From CAUZIB01 sp963578805 (GTDB lineage Bacteria; Acidobacteriota; Vicinamibacteria; Vicinamibacterales; UBA8438), in NCBI GenBank assembly GCA_963578805.1, contig CAUZDY010000011.1, forward strand, positions 1 to 64,000: DNA of 64,000 nt, read 5' to 3'. Both the position numbers and the translations under genes were made by a program. This document shows, in pieces, positions 41,136-49,856 of the stretch (its first letter is position 1; each line of letters starts with the position of its first letter). The notes under the pieces were generated by a model. The model did no database searches. It saw nothing but the letters and a program-made list of their open reading frames with translations, and was not told the DNA's origin.

Positions 41136-43445
41136 ATGATTCACATTCACTCGGCGGCCGTGCTTGGGGCCGGCACGATGGGGGCTCAGATCGCTGCGCA
41201 CCTCGCGAACGCCGGCCTCCCTGTGCTCCTACTAGACCTGGACCGCGACACCGCGGCCGAGGGCCTGCGCCGCGCAACGAAGCTCCGCCCGGACCCGTTT
41301 TTCGCACACGACGTCGCTCGCTTGATCTCATTGGGCGGCTTCGAGACTGATCTCCCTCGACTCCAAGAATCAGACTGGATCATAGAAGCGGTGATCGAGC
41401 GACTCGACATTAAGCGAACACTGATGTCGAAGGTAGAACCATACCGATCATCCCAGTCGATCATCAGCTCCAACACCTCCAGCATCCCGATTGCCAGCAT
41501 CGCCACTGGGCGCTCGGACGGGTTTCGGAAACACTGGCTTGGCACCCACTTCTTCAACCCGCCCCGCTACTTGCCGCTTCTTGAAATTATTCCGACAGCG
41601 GACACCGACCCCGAAGTCGTTAAGACAGTGCGGCATTTCTGTGATCATTCGCTGGGTAAGGGCGTAGTGGTCGCGAAAGATACTCCCAGTTTCATCGGGA
41701 ACCGTATCGGAGTGTACGGGATCATGCGCGTGCTGGAACTGATTACGGACGGACAGTTCACCGTTGAAGAAGTTGACGCGATGAGTGGTCCGATTATTGG
41801 ACGACCCAAGAGCGCGACGTTTCGCACCATGGATATCGTGGGTATCGACATTTTAGCCCACGTCGCGAGCACACTCACGGAGCGGCTCAAGGCCGAGGAA
41901 GAGCGGTCTGCCTTTGCCATACCTGAACTTGTCGACGCGCTGATCGAACGTGGCTGGGTCGGTGAAAAAGCGGGCCAGGGTTTTTATAAGAAGGAGCGTG
42001 GCCCAGACGGAACTCGCATACTGACACTGGACCCAGCCACCATGGACTATCGGGAGCGTCAATCACCCCGTCTCCCGTCGCTCGATGTGTCCCAGACGAT
42101 CGATGACCTCCCCGAGCGGCTGCGCACGCTCTTCCTTGGCAAGGACCGCGTAGCTGAGTTTCTTCGTGCGACGTTGGGTCAGACCTTGATTTATGCCGCC
42201 AAAGTGGCACGGGACATCGCCTACTCGATCGACGATATCGATCGAGCGATGCGTTGGGGCTACGGATGGTCACTTGGACCATTCGAACTATGGGACGCGA
42301 TCGGCGTGGACAATGTGTTGGAGGGGTGCACGGTTTCCGAACCACCGGATCTGGTCCGCGAACTGAAGGTTTTCAACAAGTCTACCGAAGGCGCAGTGTC
42401 CTCACGCCGCTTTCGTGAGGGTTCTCTCCCTCCCTCCGACACCGACGCGTTGATCCTGGCGCAAGCCAAGAAGGCCCACCCCGTCGCCAAGAAAAATCCA
42501 GGCGCGAGCCTTGTCGACCTCGGTGACGGCGTGCTTGCCGTCGAGTTTCACTCCAAGATGAACGCCATCGGCGGAGACACCATCGAGATGCTGGTCGCGG
42601 GTGTCGCCGAGGCGGAACGAAACTTTGAGGCCTTGGTCGTGGGGAACGAATCACCGGCGTTCTCAGCTGGCGCAAACCTCATGCTGGTTCTGCTCGAAGC
42701 CCAGGAAGGGAACTGGGATGAAATCGACCTGATGGTACGATCGTTTCAGTCAGCTGTTCTCGGACTCCGCTACGCGGACGTCCCTGTTGTCGTTGCGCCG
42801 GCCGGTCTCACGCTCGGTGGCGGGTGCGAAGTGGTGCTCCACGGCGATGGCGTCCAAGCCGCGGCGGAAACCTATATGGGCCAGGTTGAGGTTGGAGTCG
42901 GACTGATCCCAGCCGGAGGGGGTACGAAGGAGCTGCTCGTTCGCAGCATTGACCGAAGGCATAGCACTATCGAAGATTCGCTGCCGTTCGTTCGGCAGGT
43001 GTTCGAGTTGATCGGATTTGGAAAGGTCTCCACCAGTGCATTGGACGCCAAACATCTGGGTCTGCTCGGACCGGCTGACCGAATCACGATGAACCGTGAC
43101 CGCCTCCTGGCTGATGCCAAGAATTTGGCTCGGGGGCTTTCCGACGCAGGATATCAGCCACCGCAGGCACCAATGATTTCGGTTGGAGGTGACAGTGTAC
43201 GTGCGGGGCTCGAGCTTGGTGTTCACATCGCATGGCGCGGCGGGCATATCAGCGATCACGATGCCTTGATCGGTCGGAAGCTGGCCCGAATCCTGTCTGG
43301 CGGCGACCTGCCCCACCGCGCATCCGTCTCCGAGCAATATCTGCTTGACCTCGAGCGCGAAGCATTCCTTAGCTTGTGCGGTGAGCCTCGGACACTCGAA
43401 CGGATCGCTCATACGCTGAAGACCGGCAAGACACTGCGGAACTAG
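41136..43445 (+). CDS. fadN: 3-hydroxyacyl-CoA dehydrogenase / enoyl-CoA hydratase (FadN-type)
   Basis: A 769-residue bifunctional beta-oxidation enzyme. Domain order is dehydrogenase first: Rossmann motif GAGTMGAQIAAHLANAGLPV (residues 10-29), NAD-domain SNTSSIPIASIATG and HFFNPPRYLPLLEI, C-terminal 3HCDH helices (IDRAMRWGYGWSLGPFELWD), and then a crotonase-like domain at about 455-690 (FSAGANLMLVL; GLTLGGGCEVVLHGDGVQAAAETYMGQVEVGVGLIPAGGGTKELL with the catalytic Glu pair). This order equals Bacillus FadN and is opposite to FadB. It starts 9 bases after the TetR gene stop. Confidence 0.93.
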   Translation: MIHIHSAAVLGAGTMGAQIAAHLANAGLPVLLLDLDRDTAAEGLRRATKLRPDPFFAHDVARLISLGGFETDLPRLQESDWIIEAVIERLDIKRTLMSKVEPYRSSQSIISSNTSSIPIASIATGRSDGFRKHWLGTHFFNPPRYLPLLEIIPTADTDPEVVKTVRHFCDHSLGKGVVVAKDTPSFIGNRIGVYGIMRVLELITDGQFTVEEVDAMSGPIIGRPKSATFRTMDIVGIDILAHVASTLTERLKAEEERSAFAIPELVDALIERGWVGEKAGQGFYKKERGPDGTRILTLDPATMDYRERQSPRLPSLDVSQTIDDLPERLRTLFLGKDRVAEFLRATLGQTLIYAAKVARDIAYSIDDIDRAMRWGYGWSLGPFELWDAIGVDNVLEGCTVSEPPDLVRELKVFNKSTEGAVSSRRFREGSLPPSDTDALILAQAKKAHPVAKKNPGASLVDLGDGVLAVEFHSKMNAIGGDTIEMLVAGVAEAERNFEALVVGNESPAFSAGANLMLVLLEAQEGNWDEIDLMVRSFQSAVLGLRYADVPVVVAPAGLTLGGGCEVVLHGDGVQAAAETYMGQVEVGVGLIPAGGGTKELLVRSIDRRHSTIEDSLPFVRQVFELIGFGKVSTSALDAKHLGLLGPADRITMNRDRLLADAKNLARGLSDAGYQPPQAPMISVGGDSVRAGLELGVHIAWRGGHISDHDALIGRKLARILSGGDLPHRASVSEQYLLDLEREAFLSLCGEPRTLERIAHTLKTGKTLRN

Positions 43446-43446
43446 T

Positions 43447-43770
43447 ATGGTTGACAGAGGACATGGACCGGCCGTTCTCATGATTCCCGGTATCCAAGGT
43501 CGATGGGAGTGGATGAATCCAGTCGTGGACGCAGTGGCTGCCCGTGGTCGCGTGATCTCTGGTGCTCTTACGAGCGACCGAGGAAGCCTTCGAAACCTCG
43601 GTGCGGCCCACGGATTCGATAACTATCTCGGGTGGGTTGACGAGCTTTTGTACCGGACTGGAATTAAGCCGGTATCCGTGTTCGGAATCTGGTATGGGGG
43701 GTTCGTTGCCCTGCGCTGCACGGCGCATCGTCCGGAGTGCGTCAAGATCTCCCTGCAGGTGCCGGCGTGA
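43447..43770 (+). pseudogene. Truncated alpha/beta hydrolase stub
   Basis: A 107-residue frame resembling only the N-terminal part of an alpha/beta hydrolase: the oxyanion-region strand VLMIPGIQGRWEWMNPVVDA and the nucleophile elbow region VSVFGIWYGGFVALRCTAHRP. The elbow should read G-x-S-x-G; here the serine position is Trp (GIWYGG). The protein stops soon after the elbow, without the acid and His parts. Its stop overlaps the next start as GTGA, so it may still be translated and coupled to it. Most likely a decaying gene or a coupling leader; a non-catalytic function cannot be excluded. Confidence 0.6.
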
Positions 43771-44405
43771 ACGACTCCCAGGCATCGACAACGCGCGCGA
43801 TCGACGGCCCGACCGGCCGTCTAGAGGTCCTGCTCGACGTCCCGGCCTCTTCGCCGCGCGCGGTAGCGGTCTTGGCGCATCCACACCCCCAATATGGTGG
43901 GAACATGCACAGCAAGGTTGTTTACCGGTCGGCAAAGACGCTTAGGCAGATCGGATGCGCGACCCTTCGTTTTAACTTCCGAGGCGTGGGGAAGAGTGCC
44001 GGCATCTACGACGAGGGTCGCGGTGAAGCAGACGACTTTCACGCCGCAATCGACTGGATGCACCGCCGGTACCCAGACCTCAACGTCTGGGCCGCCGGGT
44101 TCTCCTTTGGCGCGTGGATTGCCGTCACGGTCGGCATCGCCGACCCGCGAGTGAGCCTGCTCCTAGGCATCGCCCTGCCCACCCAGTACGACCTTGCGGA
44201 CTTACGCCACAGCACAAAACCAAAGTTCTTGATTCACGGAGAAGCCGACGAACTGTTTCCACTCCAGGACCTCTGGAAGCTCTACGGAAAGCTGGAAGAG
44301 CCGAAAGAGCTCGTCGTGATTGACGCCGCCGACCATTTGTTCGACGGCAAAATCTCTGAAGTGGGCGACGCGATCGAGGACCTATTGGGAGACTTCGAGA
44401 CATGA
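43767..44405 (+). CDS. Alpha/beta hydrolase, dienelactone-hydrolase/KANL3-like
   Basis: A 212-residue hydrolase with a complete Ser-Asp-His set: HPHPQYGGNMHSKVV (oxyanion strand typical of this family), nucleophile elbow AAGFSFGAWIAV, IHGEADELFP (acid) and DAADHLFDGK (His). GTG at 43767 overlaps the preceding stop; it precedes fadA with a 4-base overlap. Being embedded in the beta-oxidation operon it may hydrolyse acyl esters or thioesters, but the substrate is not readable from sequence. Confidence 0.82.
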   Translation: MNDSQASTTRAIDGPTGRLEVLLDVPASSPRAVAVLAHPHPQYGGNMHSKVVYRSAKTLRQIGCATLRFNFRGVGKSAGIYDEGRGEADDFHAAIDWMHRRYPDLNVWAAGFSFGAWIAVTVGIADPRVSLLLGIALPTQYDLADLRHSTKPKFLIHGEADELFPLQDLWKLYGKLEEPKELVVIDAADHLFDGKISEVGDAIEDLLGDFET

Positions 44406-45586
44406 GAGACGCAGTGATTGTATCGGCCGTCAGAACTCCTACAGGTAAAGCTCCGAAGGGTACGCTTCGCAACACACGACCCGACGAAATGGCTGCGGTT
44501 GCGATCAAAGAAGCGATCCGACGGGCCCCAGGTATCGAGGCCAACGAGATTGACGACGTCATCCTTGGTTGCGCAATGCCCGAAGCGGAACAAGGAATGA
44601 ACGTCGCCAGAATCGCCAGCTTACGGGCCGGAGTCCCGGTTGAGAGCTCGGCGGTCACCATCAACCGCTTCTGCTCGTCCGGCCTACAGGCGATCGCCTT
44701 CGCAGCCGAGCGAATCATGTGCGGCACGGCGAACGCCATCATCGCCGGCGGCACGGAGTCGATGAGCCTGGTTCCGATGGGCGGCCACAAAATCGCCCCT
44801 AACCCTGAACTCGTCAGCAACTATCCTGACGTCTATCTGAGCACCGGCCTAGTCGCGGAGAACCACGCGCGAGAGTCCGCTGTTTCGCGAGACGAACAAG
44901 ACCTCTTCGCATACAGGAGTCATCAGCGAGCGCTCGCAGCGATCGACGACGGCCGATTTACAGAGGAGATTGTCCCGCTGTCGATCAAGGTGATCGATCC
45001 AGCCAACGGAAACGGAAAACCGCCAGACATCCGTGAAGTCGAGTTCGCGACGGACGAAGGACCGAGACGTGACACCTCGGTGGAGGCCCTCTCGAAACTG
45101 AGACCGGCTTTTCACGCCACAGGCTCGGTGACGGCTGGTAACTCGTCCCAGACCAGTGACGGCGCGGCGGCCGTCATTGTAACATCGCTCGATCGAGCCC
45201 AAGAGCTCGGATTGCAACCTTTGGCTCGATTCGTGAACTTCACCACGGCTGGCGTCAAACCCGAGATGTTCGGTATTGGACCGGTGCCGGCAATGAAGAA
45301 GGCTCTCAAACTAGCCAACCTCACGATAGACGATATCGACCTGGTCGAGCTCAATGAAGCCTTCGCCGCACAGATCCTGGCGTGCCTTCGCGAGTTTCCA
45401 ATCGACACAGACAGACTCAACGTCAACGGCGGCGCGATTGCCCTTGGCCACCCACTCGGCTGCACAGGCGCCAAGCTCACGACGACACTGCTCTACGAGC
45501 TACGCCGTCGAAAGGGCCGTTTCGGAATGGTCACGATGTGCGTCGGCGGAGGCATGGGTGCCGCGGGAATCTTTGAACGATTGTAG
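44402..45586 (+). CDS. fadA: Acetyl-CoA acyltransferase (3-ketoacyl-CoA thiolase)
   Basis: Cleaves 3-ketoacyl-CoA with CoA, the last step of beta-oxidation. 394 residues of standard thiolase: nucleophilic Cys in NRFCSSGLQAIAFAAERI (about 88-104), MSLVPMGGHK, NEAFAAQILACLREF, the His loop GGAIALGHPLGCTGAK and the second catalytic Cys in CVGGGMGAAGIFE. The ATG overlaps the hydrolase gene as ATGA, and fadE follows after 24 bases, giving the fadN...fadA-fadE order known from Bacillus. Confidence 0.95.
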   Translation: MRDAVIVSAVRTPTGKAPKGTLRNTRPDEMAAVAIKEAIRRAPGIEANEIDDVILGCAMPEAEQGMNVARIASLRAGVPVESSAVTINRFCSSGLQAIAFAAERIMCGTANAIIAGGTESMSLVPMGGHKIAPNPELVSNYPDVYLSTGLVAENHARESAVSRDEQDLFAYRSHQRALAAIDDGRFTEEIVPLSIKVIDPANGNGKPPDIREVEFATDEGPRRDTSVEALSKLRPAFHATGSVTAGNSSQTSDGAAAVIVTSLDRAQELGLQPLARFVNFTTAGVKPEMFGIGPVPAMKKALKLANLTIDDIDLVELNEAFAAQILACLREFPIDTDRLNVNGGAIALGHPLGCTGAKLTTTLLYELRRRKGRFGMVTMCVGGGMGAAGIFERL

Positions 45587-45610
45587 GCACAGATGCCAAC
45601 GGAGGCTGCT

Positions 45611-47386
45611 ATGACGACCCCGTTTACATCGACGGTCAAAAAAAGTGGAGCCTGGCTCTTCGAGGACACACCTCTTGAGACAAGTTTTACCCCCGAACGC
45701 ATGACCGAAGAGCACCGGTTGATCGATCAAACCGCCAGAGAATTCGTAACTAACGAGGTCATGGCAAACATCGAACAGCTTGAGACCAAGGACTGGGATT
45801 TAACACGCCAGCTCCTCCGCCGGGCCGGCGAACTGGGACTCCTTGGCACAGACGTCCCAGACGTTTATGGCGGAGTGCAGCTGGACAAGGCCAGCTCGGC
45901 CATCATTGCCGGCCGCCTGGGGCCCACAGGGTCGTTCAGTGCCGCCTTTGGTGCACAGACCGGCCTCGTCGTGATGCCGATTCGTATGTTCGGAACGGAA
46001 GAGCAGAAGCAACGATATCTTCCGAAGCTCGTCAGCGGCGAGTCTGTCGGCGCGTATTGTTTGAGTGAATCTGGCTCGGGTTCGGACGCGCTTGGAGCTA
46101 AAACCCGCGCCGCTCGACAGGATGACGGTAGCTACGTGCTGAACGGCGAGAAGATGTGGATCACGAACGGCGGCTTTGCCGATGCATTTATTGTCTTCGC
46201 GAAGGTCGATGGTGAACAGTTCAGTGCGTTCATCATCGAGCGCGGCTTCGATGGTGTCATGAGCGGCCAAGAAGAACACAAAATGGGTTTGGTTGGATCT
46301 TCGACGACACCAGTCATTCTTCAGGACGTCAGGGTGCCAGCGAAAAATCTCCTTGGTGAAGTGGGCCGCGGTCACAAGGTTGCGTTCAACGTCCTCAACT
46401 ACGGACGGTTCAAGCTTGGCGCTTCGACAATGGGCAGCTGCAAATTAGCGCTTGGGGAGTCGGCACGATATAGCGCCGAACGGCACCAGTTTGGGCAACC
46501 GATCGCCAACTTCGGGGCGATCAAACACAAAATCGGTGAGATGGTGACCCGCACCTATGCAATTGAGTCAATGGTCTTCCGCACTGCCGGACTTCTCGAC
46601 GCGATGCTCGGTGAGCACAAATCGATCGATGACGCAGCACTAGTTGCTGCCCTAGAGGAGTACGCGATCGAATCCTCGATCCTGAAAGTAACGGGCAGCG
46701 AATATCTTCACTACATCCTTGACGAGAACGTACAAATCCACGGCGGCAACGGATTCGTCAAGGACTATCCGGCCGAACGACACTACCGCGATTCACGCGT
46801 CAATCGAATTTTTGAGGGCACCAACGAAATAAACCGGCTGCTGATTCCTGGCATGCTGGTCAAGCGGGGACTCCAGGGAGCCCTGCCACTAGTCGCGGCC
46901 GCCAAGAACATCCAGAACGAGCTTTTAAGTCCCAATCAGCGACCTGAGCTGGGTGACAGACCGCTCGCCCAGCAGGAAACAACCATCAGAATGATCAAAA
47001 AAGTGGGAGTGGCTATGCTGGGACTGGCTATGCAGACCTACGGTGAGAAGCTGTCCGAGCAGCAGGAGGTTCTGTCGTTAGTGTCTGACATTTTGATGGA
47101 CACCTATGCATCGGAAAGTGTTGTGTTACGGGCTCAGAGCGCCAGCAAGGCGGCTAAAGCGACCGCAGAGCTTCAGCGAGACGCGGCATCAGTGTTTGTC
47201 AACGATGCCGCCATGCGGGTTGAGGTCTCCGCTCGGACGGCCGTGACCGCAATGGCAGAGGGAGATGCACTCCGCACGCATCTCGCCGCCGTCCGCAGAT
47301 TGCTTAAGGTTACGCCCGTCAACACGGTCGCGATCCGGCAGAAGCTTGCAGATAGGGCGGTGCAACAGGCAGGATATATATTCTAG
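45611..47386 (+). CDS. fadE: Acyl-CoA dehydrogenase
   Basis: FAD-dependent first step of beta-oxidation. 591 residues, longer than the 380-residue core because of a C-terminal helical extension (from about 400) typical of the Bacillus FadE/AcdA group. Core motifs: GAYCLSESGSGSDALGAKT, MWITNGGFADAFIVFAKV, HQFGQPIANFGAIKHKIGEM and IFEGTNEINRLLIPGML; IHGGNGFVKDYPAERHYRDSR sits at the flavin contact. ATG 45611 has GGAGG six bases upstream and is preferred to the ATG at 45593. It overlaps the following DUF1684 gene by one base. Confidence 0.94.
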   Translation: MTTPFTSTVKKSGAWLFEDTPLETSFTPERMTEEHRLIDQTAREFVTNEVMANIEQLETKDWDLTRQLLRRAGELGLLGTDVPDVYGGVQLDKASSAIIAGRLGPTGSFSAAFGAQTGLVVMPIRMFGTEEQKQRYLPKLVSGESVGAYCLSESGSGSDALGAKTRAARQDDGSYVLNGEKMWITNGGFADAFIVFAKVDGEQFSAFIIERGFDGVMSGQEEHKMGLVGSSTTPVILQDVRVPAKNLLGEVGRGHKVAFNVLNYGRFKLGASTMGSCKLALGESARYSAERHQFGQPIANFGAIKHKIGEMVTRTYAIESMVFRTAGLLDAMLGEHKSIDDAALVAALEEYAIESSILKVTGSEYLHYILDENVQIHGGNGFVKDYPAERHYRDSRVNRIFEGTNEINRLLIPGMLVKRGLQGALPLVAAAKNIQNELLSPNQRPELGDRPLAQQETTIRMIKKVGVAMLGLAMQTYGEKLSEQQEVLSLVSDILMDTYASESVVLRAQSASKAAKATAELQRDAASVFVNDAAMRVEVSARTAVTAMAEGDALRTHLAAVRRLLKVTPVNTVAIRQKLADRAVQQAGYIF

Positions 47387-48138
47387 TGTCAGGGTTGCCT
47401 TCAGTGATTACAATGCCAACAGTGTGGAGATCGTTTCATTTGTTCAGCACGCGAGCCGCGCTCACCATGCTACTGGCGTCTGGACTGCTTAGCATCGCGT
47501 GCAGCCCGCCCCGACCGGATGAGGAGCGATATCTACAACAGCTGATCGAAGATCGCGAGATCAAAGATCAGGAATTCAGCGGACCTAGCTCTATCGTTCC
47601 GCTCGACCGGCGTTCGTGGATGGTTCCGCTCCGCTACTATGAGCCAGACATCGCCTACCGGGTTCCGGCGCAACTTAATGTCGGAGAGGAACAACCGACC
47701 TTCGAGATTCCAACTTCGACCGGACAGCTCCGTACCGTGCGTCGGGTAGGGACGCTCGAATTCGTTCTCCAAGGCGAGCCGATGACCCTTGCCGCTCTCG
47801 TTGAGATCCCCACTCAGACCTCCGAACAACTGTTTGTTCCGTTTCGGGATGAGACCAGTGGCACTGAGACGTACCCGGCTGGCCGTTATCTCGATCTACC
47901 GAGCACACGAACCGGCATCTACGACCTCGACTTCAATCGGGCCTACCATCCGTACTGCTATTTCAGTGAGGAGTACGAGTGCCCGTTTCCTCCGCCCGAA
48001 AACCGTCTAGTAACCACGATACGAGCCGGCGAGCGCCTACCGCCAGAAGATGAGCAGCGGTTCCCACTGATCCCGAAGACGCAGGATGAGACCGAGATTC
48101 AGGAAACGAGCGGTGGCGGAGCCCCCGATGGGGACTAG
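47386..48138 (+). CDS. DUF1684 lipoprotein
   Basis: A 250-residue protein with a lipoprotein signal (ALTMLLASGLLSIAC) and a DUF1684 domain. Recognised by LTLAALVEIPTQ-like strands (here MTLAALVEIP), YPAGRYLDLPS and the strongly conserved DLDFNRAYHPYCYFSEEYECPFPPPENRL near the end, with IRAGER closing the domain. The GTG at 47386 overlaps the fadE stop; an ATG at 47413 is also possible. It appears to be the last gene of the fad operon. Function unknown; DUF1684 proteins are secreted and broadly distributed. Confidence 0.82.
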   Translation: MSGLPSVITMPTVWRSFHLFSTRAALTMLLASGLLSIACSPPRPDEERYLQQLIEDREIKDQEFSGPSSIVPLDRRSWMVPLRYYEPDIAYRVPAQLNVGEEQPTFEIPTSTGQLRTVRRVGTLEFVLQGEPMTLAALVEIPTQTSEQLFVPFRDETSGTETYPAGRYLDLPSTRTGIYDLDFNRAYHPYCYFSEEYECPFPPPENRLVTTIRAGERLPPEDEQRFPLIPKTQDETEIQETSGGGAPDGD

Positions 48139-48219
48139 CGGAGTTGCCCTCGTGATTCGTGAAGTGAGGTTCGGACCGAGGTGCCCGGTACGCGCGGCGC
48201 GACATCACTAGGCCACTTT

Positions 48220-48897
48220 ATGCCGTTGCTGGGTGTTGTCTTCGACTTCGACGGTGTCATCGCCGATACGGAGGCCCTACACCTCAGGGCCTATCAAGAG
48301 ACCCTCGCGGAAAGAGGGCTCTCGCTTTCGAAAACAGACTATTTCGACCGGTATCTGGGATACGACGATGTCGGCGTTGTGACATCGGTCGGCCGGGATC
48401 ACGGGATTGTCCTCAAGAATTCTGAGATCACCCGATTGATCGAGACCAAGGGTCACAGATTTGAATCACTGGTCGGCACCGCTCATCTCCTTTTTCCAGG
48501 GTCGGCGGCATGCGTCCAGCGCCTCGCCAATGAAACGAGCCTTGGCATCGCGTCGGGAGCCCTGCATGCCGAAATCGAACATATTTTGAAGGCGAACGCA
48601 CTGCAACAGTACTTTGACGTGATTGTCGCCGCAGACGATATCGAACGACCGAAACCGGCCCCCGATGGCTATCTGCGGGCAGTGGCGCATCTCAATCTGA
48701 ACCGAGGAGGCATCCCGGCGAACTCCTACGCTGCTATCGAAGACTCACAGTGGGGCCTGATAGCCGCTCGCGCCGCAGGACTCAAGACCATCGGGATCAC
48801 GCACACCTACCCAGAGTCGAGCTTGACCGATGCCGACGTTATCGTTGATAGCCTTGACGAAGTCGACCGCCGATTTCTGGATGCTTTGTGCCCCTAG
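48220..48897 (+). CDS. HAD-superfamily hydrolase, beta-phosphoglucomutase-like
   Basis: A 225-residue HAD enzyme with the motif I FDFDGVIADTEALH (nucleophile Asp and DxE acid/base), cap helices typical of subfamily IA (YQETLAERGLSLS), motif II GIASGAL (Ser), Lys in RPKPAPDGY and motif IV AIEDSQWGLIAARAAGL. This pattern is that of phosphatases and phosphomutases acting on sugar phosphates. ATG 48220 begins immediately before the motif I strand; a GTG at 48181 is possible. The exact substrate is open. Confidence 0.88.
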   Translation: MPLLGVVFDFDGVIADTEALHLRAYQETLAERGLSLSKTDYFDRYLGYDDVGVVTSVGRDHGIVLKNSEITRLIETKGHRFESLVGTAHLLFPGSAACVQRLANETSLGIASGALHAEIEHILKANALQQYFDVIVAADDIERPKPAPDGYLRAVAHLNLNRGGIPANSYAAIEDSQWGLIAARAAGLKTIGITHTYPESSLTDADVIVDSLDEVDRRFLDALCP

Positions 48898-48969
48898 CAA
48901 CCCGACAGCGGCACTACTCGCCTGGGTATGGTAGCGTTGCCCTAGGGAGCATTCCAAGATCGAACGCGT

Positions 48970-49845
48970 ATGATTTCGTCTGAATTCGTCAGGACGTTTA
49001 CCCAGATCGCAAAGACACCCGACCCAGACCTGGCTATCGTCGCCTTGTTGATTGCTCGCCTGGAGTACCCAAAACTCGATGCCTCCCCGTATCTAGACCA
49101 GTTGAACGAGATGGGTAAGGTCGCTCACGAACGTGTCGCTGAGTTCTCGGATCCCACCAAACCCCAAGAGTCAATTAAAGCGATCAATACCTATCTCTTC
49201 GACGAACAGGGTTTCGCCGGCAACGAGCGTGATTACGACGACCCGCGCAATAGCTTTCTCAACGAGGTCTTGACCCGACGCACGGGGATTCCAATCACCC
49301 TGGCTCTGGTCTACCTTGAGGTGGCACGACGGGCCGGCGTATCGCTGCAGGGAGTGAACTTTCCCGGACACTTCTTGCTCCGTTTTCAGAGTCCGACAGT
49401 CACGGGCGGGCTTGGCGGCGAACTCATCGTCGACCCCTTTCATCGCGGTGCCATCCTATCGGAGACTGATTGCCAAAACCTGCTCCGCAAGCAAGTCGGC
49501 CAATCCGCGACCTTCGACAAACGTCTCCTCGTGGGTGCCACGAAGTCGCAGATCCTGATTCGAATGCTGGTTAATCTGAAGCGAATTTACGTCAACATGC
49601 GGTCGTTTCAGCAGGGACGAACGGTGACAGATTTGCTGCTCGCACTCAACCCATCGGCGATGACTGAGCTGCGGGACCGTGGGCTACTCGCCTATCACCT
49701 CAACGACTTCTCCGCCGCGCTCAGAGACCTGGAATCCTATCTTCGGTTCACATCCCGTGGCGCAAAAAGCACGCCGTCCGAGGAGCACGCAGAGATTTGG
49801 GAGCACGTCAAGACGCTGCGGCGACGGGTGGCCAGTCTGAACTAG
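48970..49845 (+). CDS. SirB1-like transglutaminase-fold/TPR protein
   Basis: A 291-residue cytoplasmic protein of the SirB1 type. The core shows NSFLNEVLTRRTGIPITLALVYLEVARRAGV and GVNFPGHFLLRF with a potential Cys-less transglutaminase-like active region, followed by VDPFHRGAILSETDCQNLL. The C-terminal part (from about 190) is helical and TPR-like. It stands alone after the HAD gene with about 70 bases between them. No reaction has been assigned to the family to my knowledge. Confidence 0.85.
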   Translation: MISSEFVRTFTQIAKTPDPDLAIVALLIARLEYPKLDASPYLDQLNEMGKVAHERVAEFSDPTKPQESIKAINTYLFDEQGFAGNERDYDDPRNSFLNEVLTRRTGIPITLALVYLEVARRAGVSLQGVNFPGHFLLRFQSPTVTGGLGGELIVDPFHRGAILSETDCQNLLRKQVGQSATFDKRLLVGATKSQILIRMLVNLKRIYVNMRSFQQGRTVTDLLLALNPSAMTELRDRGLLAYHLNDFSAALRDLESYLRFTSRGAKSTPSEEHAEIWEHVKTLRRRVASLN

Positions 49846-49856
49846 TGGAGTCCTGA

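Noticed and set aside
42750..43481. 243-codon open frame on the minus strand
   Set aside because: Antisense to the crotonase half of fadN, which shows intact catalytic motifs.
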